Assembly (NCBI GenBank): GCA_031406795.1
Contig: JANOHV010000242.1
Location: forward strand, 1-17,013
DNA from: DATDCY01 sp031406795 [NCBI: Candidatus Rokuibacteriota bacterium]
GTDB taxonomy: Bacteria; JAUVQV01
Direction of reading: 5' to 3'
Length of the DNA stretch: 17,013 bases
Position 1 is the first letter of the stretch; every line of letters starts with the position of its first letter. Below the pieces are notes generated by a model. That model ran no database searches and was not told the origin of the DNA. It was given only the letters and a program-made list of their open reading frames with translations. Of this stretch, positions 1 through 5,615 are shown one piece after another. The position numbers were made by a program, and so were the translations under genes.

Positions 1-1047
1 GCCCTGGGATTTGCGTTGTCTTTCGCCTGTACGGTTTTTCCGCCTTTCTTCTCGGCTATCGGTATCCCCGCCATTCTCGACATCGTCTTCTATCCGCTCT
101 TCAAGCGGCTCAAGCGACTCTTCGGCGGGCGCCGGGTCCTCGCGGCTTTCGTCACCGTCCTCGTGGTCGTGCTCAGCGTCATTCTGCCGCTCGTCGGGAT
201 GGGCATCCTGTTCACCAAGCAGGCCCTCGATCTCTACCAGGGACTGAGCCTCAAGGCCCAGGACGGCAGCCTGGACGCCATCCTGCAATTCCGGAACTGG
301 TCGGCGGTCGAGGGCTGGCTTGCCGCGCACGCCCCCTGGCTCGACACTCAGGCCCTCAACCTCAAGGGGGTGTTCCTGAACTTCCTCCAGAAGCTCAGCG
401 GCTACGGCGTCGCCTTCGGCACCGCCGTGGCCTCGAACGTGCTCTCGACCGTCGGCACCTTCGCCGTGGTGCTCTTCTCGCTGTTCTTCGTGCTGCTCGA
501 CGGGGCGGCGTTCGCCGAGTACGCCTGGGGGCTGGCGCCGCTCCACGAGAAACACCGGGGCATCCTCTCCCGCACCTTCGTCGGGATCATCAAGTCGGCC
601 GTCCTGGGCAGCGGCGTCGTCGGCGTCGTCCAGGGGGTGCTGGGCGGGCTGGCCTTCATGCTCGTCGGGTTCCCCGGCGTGCTCTGGGGCTTCGTCATGG
701 CGTTCACGAGCCTGGTGCCGGTCATCGGCACGGCGGTCGTCTGGGTGCCGGCGGGGCTCGTGCTGCTGCTCCAGGGACACACCGGCGCGGGTCTCTTCAT
801 CCTGGTCTGGGGCGCGGTGGTCATCTCGAACGCCGACAACGTGATCCGGATCTTCGTGGTCAAGGGGCCGGTGCGGATGCACCCGCTGCTGCTCTTTTTC
901 GCGATCATGGGCGGGCTCAACCTCGCGGGGCTCCTCGGGGTCGTCTACGGGCCGCTCGTGCTCGCGATGGTGCAGGCGCTGCTCGAAATCTTCCGCGTCC
1001 AGTTCATCGAGCGGCATGCGTCGGCCGCAACGCCGCTGCAGCCTTGA
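1..1047 (+). CDS. AI-2E family transporter (5'-truncated by window edge)
   Basis: This is a polytopic inner-membrane protein of the AI-2E/PerM exporter-permease family (PF01594). The family is named after the E. coli autoinducer-2 exporter TqsA, but most members have unknown substrates. The reading frame is open from base 1. A TTG at 16 could be read as a start, but the frame continues upstream and the family normally has more N-terminal sequence, so the start is probably outside the window. Visible features are several hydrophobic segments: one around the VLAAFVTVLVVVLSVILPLVG stretch, one near VVLFSLFFVLLDG, and a C-terminal set. A G-rich segment with SLVPVIGTAVVWVPAGLVL is typical of the family's conserved C-terminal half, and the end MGGLNLAGLLGVVYGPLVLA is also characteristic. 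The next plus-strand gene overlaps it by up to 32 nt if its ATG start is used. The family call is firm; the substrate cannot be inferred. Confidence 0.85.
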   Translation, partial: ALGFALSFACTVFPPFFSAIGIPAILDIVFYPLFKRLKRLFGGRRVLAAFVTVLVVVLSVILPLVGMGILFTKQALDLYQGLSLKAQDGSLDAILQFRNWSAVEGWLAAHAPWLDTQALNLKGVFLNFLQKLSGYGVAFGTAVASNVLSTVGTFAVVLFSLFFVLLDGAAFAEYAWGLAPLHEKHRGILSRTFVGIIKSAVLGSGVVGVVQGVLGGLAFMLVGFPGVLWGFVMAFTSLVPVIGTAVVWVPAGLVLLLQGHTGAGLFILVWGAVVISNADNVIRIFVVKGPVRMHPLLLFFAIMGGLNLAGLLGVVYGPLVLAMVQALLEIFRVQFIERHASAATPLQP

Positions 1048-1822
1048 ACATGGTCATGAACGCGCGGCGCAGCACCGGTCGCACCTGCCCGTGATACCGT
1101 CGGCCGTGGCCCGCGTCGGCGGGTCCCGTACCTCCGCCGTCCTGTTCGATGCCGTCGACACCCTGATCCGTCCCTGGCCCTCCGTCGGCTCGGTCTATGC
1201 CCGCGCCGCCGCCGGGCTTGGGCTGCGCTGCCCGGCGCGTGCCCTCGAGGCGGCGTTCCGCCCGGCCTACCGCGAGCTTTACCCGGAACGCTTCTGCGGC
1301 CGCTCGGGGCTGCAGACCTCGGAGCCGCGCGAGCGGCGCTGGTGGACGCGGGTCGTCGCCCGCACCTTCGAGCGGGCCGGTTGCGGCGTTCCGGCCGGCG
1401 CCGTGATCGCCGCGGGCTTCGAAGCGTTCTCTCGCGGCGAGGCCTGGCGTCCCGTGCCGGGCGCCGTCGAGACGCTCCGGACGCTCAGGGCGCGCGGACT
1501 GAAGATCGGTCTGGTCTCGAACTACGACGCCCGGCTGCACCGCGTTGTCGCCGAATTGGGCCTGCGCCCCTTTTTCGCAGCCGTCATCGTCTCCGCCGAG
1601 ACCGGCTGGGCGAAGCCCTCGCCGCGGATTTACGCCGCCGCGCTGCACGCGCTCGGCGTCGACCCCCCCGAGGCGCTGATGGTCGGCGACCGGCCGAAGG
1701 AGGACGTCGCGGGCGCGGCGGCGGCGGGTCTGCGGGCGCTGCTCTACGATCCGCGCGGCCGCGTCCCCGGGGCGGGTTCGATCCGCGACCTGCGGCAGGT
1801 GCCGCGGTTCCTGGGGGACTAA
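1016..1822 (+). CDS. HAD-superfamily (subfamily IA) hydrolase
   Basis: This is a haloacid-dehalogenase-fold hydrolase, probably a phosphatase of unknown substrate acting in the cytoplasm. Counting from the ATG at 1016, motif I is AVLFDAVDTL with nucleophile Asp45, motif II is Ser168 in GLVSNYD, motif III is Lys200 in GWAKPSP, and motif IV is GDRPKED with Asp225 and Asp230. The cap lies between motifs I and II (about residues 55-145), as in subfamily IA. The usual second Asp of motif I (DxD) is Val47. This resembles the common FDAVGTL variant, here with Asp in place of Gly. The start is uncertain. ATG 1016 overlaps the upstream gene and leaves an unusually long 40-residue leader before motif I. 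In-frame GTG codons at 1091 and 1106 would give a more typical N-terminus, but none of the three has a good ribosome binding site. The TAA stop overlaps the stop of the convergent TM2 gene. Confidence 0.85.
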   Translation: MRRPQRRCSLEHGHERAAQHRSHLPVIPSAVARVGGSRTSAVLFDAVDTLIRPWPSVGSVYARAAAGLGLRCPARALEAAFRPAYRELYPERFCGRSGLQTSEPRERRWWTRVVARTFERAGCGVPAGAVIAAGFEAFSRGEAWRPVPGAVETLRTLRARGLKIGLVSNYDARLHRVVAELGLRPFFAAVIVSAETGWAKPSPRIYAAALHALGVDPPEALMVGDRPKEDVAGAAAAGLRALLYDPRGRVPGAGSIRDLRQVPRFLGD

Positions 1823-2169
1823 CCCCGCAGGCGTTCGACCGTGCGCTTGTCGAGGATGACGCGGCCCTCGACGTCGGTCGGCGGGGTCCCCACGCAGTAG
1901 AGGATGAAGTCCACGATCGTCCAGATCCCGCAGGCGCCGAAAGTCAGCAGTTTGAGAACGCCCACGCCGATCTCGCCGCGGTAGAAGCGGTCGACGCCGA
2001 AACTCCCCAGCAGCGAAGCGAGCAGGATCAGGACCCCTTTGTCGCGGGGGGAGATGTCGGTGGGCGACGCGGCTGCCGCGGGAATCGCCGCCGAGACGCT
2101 GCCGGCTGCGCAGACGGGGCAGGGGCTGCCGTCGGGGGGGAGGGACGTGCCGCAGAAGCTGCAATACAT
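1819..2169 (-). CDS. TM2 domain protein with N-terminal zinc ribbon
   Basis: This small inner-membrane protein has 116 residues. An N-terminal CxxC...CxxC zinc ribbon (Cys3, Cys6, Cys17, Cys20) is followed by an Ala-rich linker and a TM2 domain (about residues 41-94). The domain has two transmembrane helices separated by the hallmark GVDRFYRGEIGVG turn (Asp60-Arg61-Phe62). The start is fixed by AAGGAG six bases upstream of the ATG at 2169, although the minus-strand frame stays open much further upstream. It is the last gene of a three-gene minus-strand group: the DUF2752 gene ends 20 nt upstream, and that gap holds this gene's ribosome binding site. TM2 proteins have no agreed bacterial function, and none should be inferred here. 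The TAG stop overlaps the HAD gene's TAA. Confidence 0.9.
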   Translation of the reverse strand: MYCSFCGTSLPPDGSPCPVCAAGSVSAAIPAAAASPTDISPRDKGVLILLASLLGSFGVDRFYRGEIGVGVLKLLTFGACGIWTIVDFILYCVGTPPTDVEGRVILDKRTVERLRG

Positions 2170-2189
2170 GGCGTCTCCTTGGTTGCGGT

Positions 2190-2474
2190 TCACGGGGGAC
2201 GATCGCGGAGGATCCGCGCGATGCCGGTCGCGGCCAGCGCCGCCACGATCGCGTAGGCGAGGACGCTTGCGGGGTGCAGCGCCATTGCGGCGGCAATCTG
2301 GCCGTGACCGATGAACAGGAACGCTCGTGTCATGCCGCAGCCTGGGCAGTCGAGGCCCGTGAGCCCCTTGACGAGACAGAGCGGGACGGGCGACACCCAC
2401 CCCGCCGGCAGCAGCGTCGCCGCGGCGAGCACCGCGGCCGGGGTCAGCAGCAGCAGGCGGCGGGCAGGGGTCAC
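2190..2474 (-). CDS. DUF2752 family small membrane protein
   Basis: This is a 94-residue protein of the DUF2752 family, function unknown. Diagnostic features are the short first hydrophobic helix (LLLLTPAAVLAAATLLPAG), the conserved LTGLDCPGCGMTRAFLFIGHG segment (Cys43, Cys46, then the TR pair) and a second helix (HPASVLAYAIVAALAATGIA). The paired cysteines in TGxxCPxCGxTRA suggest a metal or redox site at the membrane surface, which is inference. The GTG start at 2474 overlaps the TGA stop of the upstream VanZ-like gene in a 4-nt GTGA, so translation is probably coupled. The frame remains open far upstream, but that extension is antisense or off-frame to other genes and is not credible. DUF2752 and TM2 proteins are, from memory, often neighbours, which supports a shared membrane role. 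Confidence 0.88.
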   Translation of the reverse strand: MTPARRLLLLTPAAVLAAATLLPAGWVSPVPLCLVKGLTGLDCPGCGMTRAFLFIGHGQIAAAMALHPASVLAYAIVAALAATGIARILRDRPP

Positions 2475-2992
2475 GGCCGCCCCCTGGCCGTCCAGCGCCA
2501 CCAGGCGCAGGCGAGACCGCCGAGGAGCGCGGCCGCGACGTTGAGCGCAACGTCCCACCAGTCGAAGACCCGGCCCGGCGTGACCAGTTGCACCAGTTCG
2601 TCGAGAAAGCCGACGCTCGCGGCCGCGACACCGCTGCCGAAGGCCGCGCCTGCGCCGCCGCCGAGAGCCCGGGCGGTGAGGATGGCGAGCAACCCGTACT
2701 CCGGCAGGTGAACGCGGCCGATCGGCGAGGAGGCGAGCAGAAGCCAGGTGGCCGAGGCGGCCAGCCCGAGAGCGGCCAGCGCGAGGTGCGGCCACGGGAA
2801 TGCCGCGCGGGCGCTCAGGAGACGGCGTACGAAGACCACGCCGGCGAGCGCGAGAACGGCGCCGACCACGAGGAGAGCCGCCCCCGGGCCGAATCGGGCA
2901 TTCGACCACTTGACGAGCCGCGGGGTGTAGGGCAGCGACAGGAAGATGCCCGCCGTGTACATCACGAGGACGGCCCAGCGCGTGCGGCTCAT
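2471..2992 (-). CDS. VanZ-like family membrane protein
   Basis: This is a 173-residue polytopic membrane protein of the VanZ-like family (PF04892). The founding member contributes to teicoplanin resistance, but most members have unknown function. Hydrophobic helices occur near residues 7-20, 37-58, 70-88, 98-110, 115-130 and 146-165. The conserved VanZ signature is present: HLPEYGLL (Glu98) and GFLDELVQLVTPGRVFDWWD (Asp131, Glu132, Gln135, Pro139-Gly140-Arg141, Asp144, Asp147), followed by LNVAAALLGGL. ATG 2992 is preferred over an in-frame TTG at 3028 because it directly precedes the first hydrophobic helix. No ribosome binding site is visible. A candidate promoter ends only a few bases upstream, so a leaderless mRNA is possible. 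It is the first gene of the group that continues with DUF2752 and TM2. Confidence 0.86.
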   Translation of the reverse strand: MSRTRWAVLVMYTAGIFLSLPYTPRLVKWSNARFGPGAALLVVGAVLALAGVVFVRRLLSARAAFPWPHLALAALGLAASATWLLLASSPIGRVHLPEYGLLAILTARALGGGAGAAFGSGVAAASVGFLDELVQLVTPGRVFDWWDVALNVAAALLGGLACAWWRWTARGRP

Positions 2993-2999
2993 GCGTCGG

Positions 3000-3028
3000 A
3001 CGATACCCGGGCACGGGCGCGTTGACAA
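3000..3028 (-). promoter_or_regulatory. Candidate promoter for the VanZ-DUF2752-TM2 group
   Basis: On the minus strand, TTGTCA (complement of 3023-3028) is followed after 17 nt by TATCGT (complement of 3000-3005). The predicted transcription start is about 2993, immediately before the ATG at 2992, and no Shine-Dalgarno is present. The -35 box coincides with that of the divergent lipoprotein gene. Predicted by eye only. Confidence 0.4.
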
Positions 3029-3056
3029 CCGGGTCCTCGCAGATTTTTGCTACACT
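3022..3056 (+). promoter_or_regulatory. Candidate promoter for the lipoprotein gene
   Basis: A perfect TTGACA lies at 3022-3027. Downstream are TTTGCT (3046-3051, spacing 18) and TACACT (3051-3056, a better -10 hexamer, but 23 nt from TTGACA). Either choice puts the transcription start within about five bases of the ATG at 3063. That gene lacks a Shine-Dalgarno, so leaderless or near-leaderless initiation is possible. Confidence 0.4.
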
Positions 3057-3062
3057 GGCACC

Positions 3063-3860
3063 ATGGTGCCGTCCATTGCTGCCGCGCTGCTCCTGCCGCT
3101 GCTGGCCGCGTGCGCGTTTGCGCCCGGACTTCCGCCCGCCGCGGGGTCTGGATCCACCCCCGTGCCGTTCGCGGCCCCGACCCAGGGTGTCCGCGGGACG
3201 CTGACTTACCAGGGCCGCCCGCTCGCCGGCGCGAGCGTATCCGCCTACCGCCGCCAGAGTTCGAACTTCCTCGGCCCGGCCGACTTCGCGAGCGCGCCTT
3301 CGGGCCGCGACGGGTCGTACCTGATCGACCTCGTCGAGGGCAGTTACTGGCTGGTCGCCCGCAAGCGCGCCTCGGGAAGCGATGCCGGCCCGCTCGTGCC
3401 CGGCGATCTCCAGCGCGTCCACCCCGGCAACCCCGCGGTAGTGGCCGCGGGAGCGTTCACCGCCATTGATCTCGAACTGGAGGAGATGCGCGACCTGATG
3501 TTCTCGCGCACCGGGCCCCGCGGCCCGACGGCAACCGGCATCCGCGGTCGTATCACCGACGAGTCGGGCGCCCCCGTCGCCTGGGTCTTCGCGATCGCCT
3601 ATGCCAGCGCCGACATGCGCCGGGTGCCGGACTTCACCTCGGCGATGACCGCCGCCGACGGCCGTTTCGTCATCTATCTGCCGGCCGGGGGGCGCTATTG
3701 GGTCGGGGCCCGCAAGCACATCCGCGAGAAGCCGGCGCCCGGGGAGCCTTACGGCCTCTACGAGGGTGCGCCCGACCACGCGGTTGAGGTCGCCACCGGC
3801 GCCTTCGCGAACGGCATCGACATCGTCCTCCGGGAGTTCGGCCGCCCCGCCGAACCGTAG
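3063..3860 (+). CDS. Lipoprotein with two carboxypeptidase-regulatory-like (beta-sandwich) repeats
   Basis: This is a predicted lipoprotein of 265 residues. The signal peptide MVPSIAAALLLPLLAAC contains a clear lipobox (Leu14-Ala-Ala-Cys17). The residue after Cys17 is Ala rather than Asp, so by the E. coli +2 rule the protein would go to the outer membrane. Two similar beta-sandwich units follow. The first begins GVRGTLTYQGRPLAGASVSA (residues 42-61) and continues to the GSYLIDLVEGSYWLVARK strands. The second begins GIRGRITDESGAPVAWVFAI near residue 160 and ends with DGRFVIYLPAGGRYWVGARK. This pattern (G.V...G.P..GA.V, then DG.Y....... G.Y.L.A) matches the CarboxypepD_reg/SdrD-B-like fold used for surface adhesion or protein contact. 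No catalytic domain is present. ATG 3063 is chosen because it places the signal peptide at the N-terminus. The function is unknown. Confidence 0.8.
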   Translation: MVPSIAAALLLPLLAACAFAPGLPPAAGSGSTPVPFAAPTQGVRGTLTYQGRPLAGASVSAYRRQSSNFLGPADFASAPSGRDGSYLIDLVEGSYWLVARKRASGSDAGPLVPGDLQRVHPGNPAVVAAGAFTAIDLELEEMRDLMFSRTGPRGPTATGIRGRITDESGAPVAWVFAIAYASADMRRVPDFTSAMTAADGRFVIYLPAGGRYWVGARKHIREKPAPGEPYGLYEGAPDHAVEVATGAFANGIDIVLREFGRPAEP

Positions 3861-3908
3861 CTCTGCAGCAGTGCCCTCTGCGTTGAGGAAACCCCGGCAA
3901 ACAAACCA

Positions 3909-3938
3909 TTGGATTTCAGTTTGCGGTAATAATATAGT
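3909..3938 (+). promoter_or_regulatory. Candidate promoter for the exported-protein pair
   Basis: The AT-rich patch 3901-3955 is distinct from its GC-rich surroundings. TTGGAT (3909-3914) and TATAGT (3933-3938) are 18 nt apart, a passable sigma-70 promoter. The same segment also has GG at 3911-3912 and GC at 3923-3924 with exactly 10 nt between them and TTGC at the -12 position. This is a minimal sigma-54-like pattern but lacks the rest of the consensus. The sigma-70 reading is preferred. Confidence 0.4.
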
Positions 3939-3992
3939 TTCAATAAGTGGAAGGTGAACTTCATTCCTGCGTTCACAAGGAGATAGCGGCTC

Positions 3993-4610
3993 ATGATCAG
4001 AAAAGCATTCGCTTCATGCATGGTTGTGCCCATCCTCCTGGCGTCGGCACCGCTTGCGGCCGCCGATCGCGTCACCGTCGAATACTCCGCCGACCAGACG
4101 ATCGAATCCGAGGCCGCCGCGATGAAGAGCAAGGTTTTCGCGACGCCGACCAGGGAGCGTCGCGAGATGAATCAGGGCGGGACGAACATGATCATGATCA
4201 CGCGCCTCGACAAGAAGGTGGTCTGGACGCTGATGCCGGAACAGAAAATGTACATGGAGATGCCGATCCAGGAGTCCTCCGACAAGTCGGACCTGTCGGC
4301 GTACAAAATCGAACAGACGCCGCTCGGCCAGGAAACGATCGACGGCCAGAGCACGGACAAGAGCAAGATCATCATGACCCACAGCAGTGGGAGCAAGTTC
4401 GGCGGCTTCATGTGGACGACGAAGGACGGCATCCTGGCCAAGATCGACGCGATCGCCGTGGACAAGGGGAGCAAGGAGCGTTTCAAGATGGAGCAGACGA
4501 ACATTAAAGTCGGCAAGCAGCCCGCCGACTTGTTCGAAATCCCCAGGGGCTTCCAGGCGATGAACATGGGCGGCATGGGCGACATGCTCAAGGGCATGAT
4601 GGGCCGTTAG
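3993..4610 (+). CDS. Exported DUF4412-like protein
   Basis: This is a periplasmic protein of 205 residues with a Sec signal peptide: MIRK, then a hydrophobic core, then cleavage after Ala24 in PLAAA-DRV. The mature part (about residues 26-190) looks like the DUF4412/LolA-type one-sheet fold. It has alternating beta strands with the family-like segment IMITRLDKKVVWTLMPEQK followed by MYMEMPI, then LGQETIDGQ, FMWTTKDGILAKIDAIA and a terminal DLFEIPRGFQAM. The family match is from pattern memory and is moderate. The C-terminal tail is rich in Met and Gly (MNMGGMGDMLKGMMGR), which is unusual and could bind metal or lipid; that is speculation. AAGGAG at 3977-3982 precedes the ATG by 10 nt. The next gene starts 9 nt after the stop, indicating an operon. 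Confidence 0.75.
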   Translation: MIRKAFASCMVVPILLASAPLAAADRVTVEYSADQTIESEAAAMKSKVFATPTRERREMNQGGTNMIMITRLDKKVVWTLMPEQKMYMEMPIQESSDKSDLSAYKIEQTPLGQETIDGQSTDKSKIIMTHSSGSKFGGFMWTTKDGILAKIDAIAVDKGSKERFKMEQTNIKVGKQPADLFEIPRGFQAMNMGGMGDMLKGMMGR

Positions 4611-4619
4611 GTGACGCTC

Positions 4620-5528
4620 ATGAGGATTTCCCGGATCGCCAGCGCAGTCATCGCGGGGCTCATCGGTTTGGGCGGCCCGGCCGCCCGGGCGGACTCGCTC
4701 TGTCCGGAAAGATCGCAGCAAGTCGCCGCCGAGGCGCAGCTGAAGCAGGCGGAGGAGTTCGAGCGGGCCGGCAAGGCCCGCGAGGCCTACGCCGCCGCCG
4801 GGAAAGTGAACAGCGACTGCGTGACGGACTACAAACGACACGAGACGCTGAAGAAACGCGCCGCCAGAGCGGTCGCGGCGGATGAAGAGCGCAAGGGGAA
4901 GTTCGAGGAGGCGTTCGACTGGTTCGAGCGTGCGCAGAGCAGCGCGGACGCGGGCCGCATGCAGCGCCGGCTGGTGGAGACCCGACCCGACGACATCAAC
5001 GTCCTCTCGCACGCCATCGATTTCTTCGTGCGCCACCAGGACAGCGCGCAGGAAAAAGCTCTGCGCGACCATGCCCTGAACAACGTCGAAAAGGCGCTGG
5101 TCGCGGAGGAGAAGCAATTTGCCTCGGTCACGAAGGACTCGCTCCGGGAACTGGGGTTGGCGCGGGACTGGTCTTCCCGCGCCAAGTCGGGGGAGGAGCG
5201 CATGCGCGCCCGGGCCGCCAAGCGCGGCGACGCGCTCGCCGGCGAGGAAAGCCGCACATTTCTGAGCCTCGCTCTCAGGTACTACAAGGCCGCCGGAGCG
5301 CCCGACAAGGAGCAGGGAGTGCGCGAAAAGGCGCGGGCCCTGGCAAAGAAGTTCGAGAGCAAGGGTGAGGGCGAGGTCGCCGCCGAGTATTACGCCATCG
5401 CCGGCGATTCCGCCAAGGCGGCGGCCGTGCGCCAGCAGACCGAGGCGCGCGATCAGCAGGCCGAGGAGAGCCGCCAGAAGAGCTTCAAGAAGGGCCAGGG
5501 CGACCTGGAGAAGGCGCTGGGTTTCTGA
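4620..5528 (+). CDS. Exported alpha-helical (TPR-like) protein of unknown function
   Basis: This 302-residue secreted protein was not recognised as a named family. The Sec signal peptide covers residues 1-24, with cleavage in PAARA-DSL. The mature protein is almost entirely charged, Ala-rich amphipathic helix. Segments such as AEEFERAGKAREAYAAAGKV, DEERKGKFEEAFDWFERAQS and LALRYYKAAGAPDKEQGVRE followed by VAAEYYAIAGDSAKAAAVRQ resemble degenerate TPR or Sel1-like helical pairs. The only two cysteines (Cys28 and Cys67) could form a disulfide in the periplasm. The C-terminus is a long charged helix and may be coiled coil. ATG 4620 is chosen over an in-frame GTG at 4611 because AGGTGA (4609-4614) is well placed for it. 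It follows the DUF4412-like gene by 9 nt, so the two exported proteins probably act together. Confidence 0.78.
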   Translation: MRISRIASAVIAGLIGLGGPAARADSLCPERSQQVAAEAQLKQAEEFERAGKAREAYAAAGKVNSDCVTDYKRHETLKKRAARAVAADEERKGKFEEAFDWFERAQSSADAGRMQRRLVETRPDDINVLSHAIDFFVRHQDSAQEKALRDHALNNVEKALVAEEKQFASVTKDSLRELGLARDWSSRAKSGEERMRARAAKRGDALAGEESRTFLSLALRYYKAAGAPDKEQGVREKARALAKKFESKGEGEVAAEYYAIAGDSAKAAAVRQQTEARDQQAEESRQKSFKKGQGDLEKALGF

Positions 5529-5556
5529 TCCGCCGGGCGCGGGCGCTCCGGGTGCT

Positions 5557-5585
5557 TTGACACCCTTCGCCCCCTCGCCTATCAT
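5557..5585 (+). promoter_or_regulatory. Strong sigma-70-type promoter for dnaE
   Basis: TTGACA (5557-5562), a 17-nt spacer and TATCAT (5580-5585) match 11 of 12 consensus bases. The predicted start is around 5592, giving a leader of about 24 nt before the dnaE ATG. This is the best promoter in the window and shows that dnaE has its own transcription independent of the preceding gene. Confidence 0.7.
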
Positions 5586-5615
5586 CTCGCGATGGACGGA
5601 CATCGCTGAGCCATC

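Noticed and set aside
2475-3779. Long upstream extension of the DUF2752 frame on the minus strand
   Set aside because: It runs antisense to the lipoprotein and off-frame through the VanZ-like gene; the 94-residue form has the family's normal length.
3909-3924. Sigma-54 (-24/-12) promoter reading of the AT-rich patch
   Set aside because: The GG-N10-GC spacing and TTGC fit, but the CACG part of the -24 element is absent; a sigma-70 promoter overlaps the same bases.
3758-4132. A 124-codon minus-strand frame across the gap before the exported-protein pair
   Set aside because: It overlaps the lipoprotein C-terminus, an AT-rich promoter region and a signal peptide; no Shine-Dalgarno and no domain were seen.
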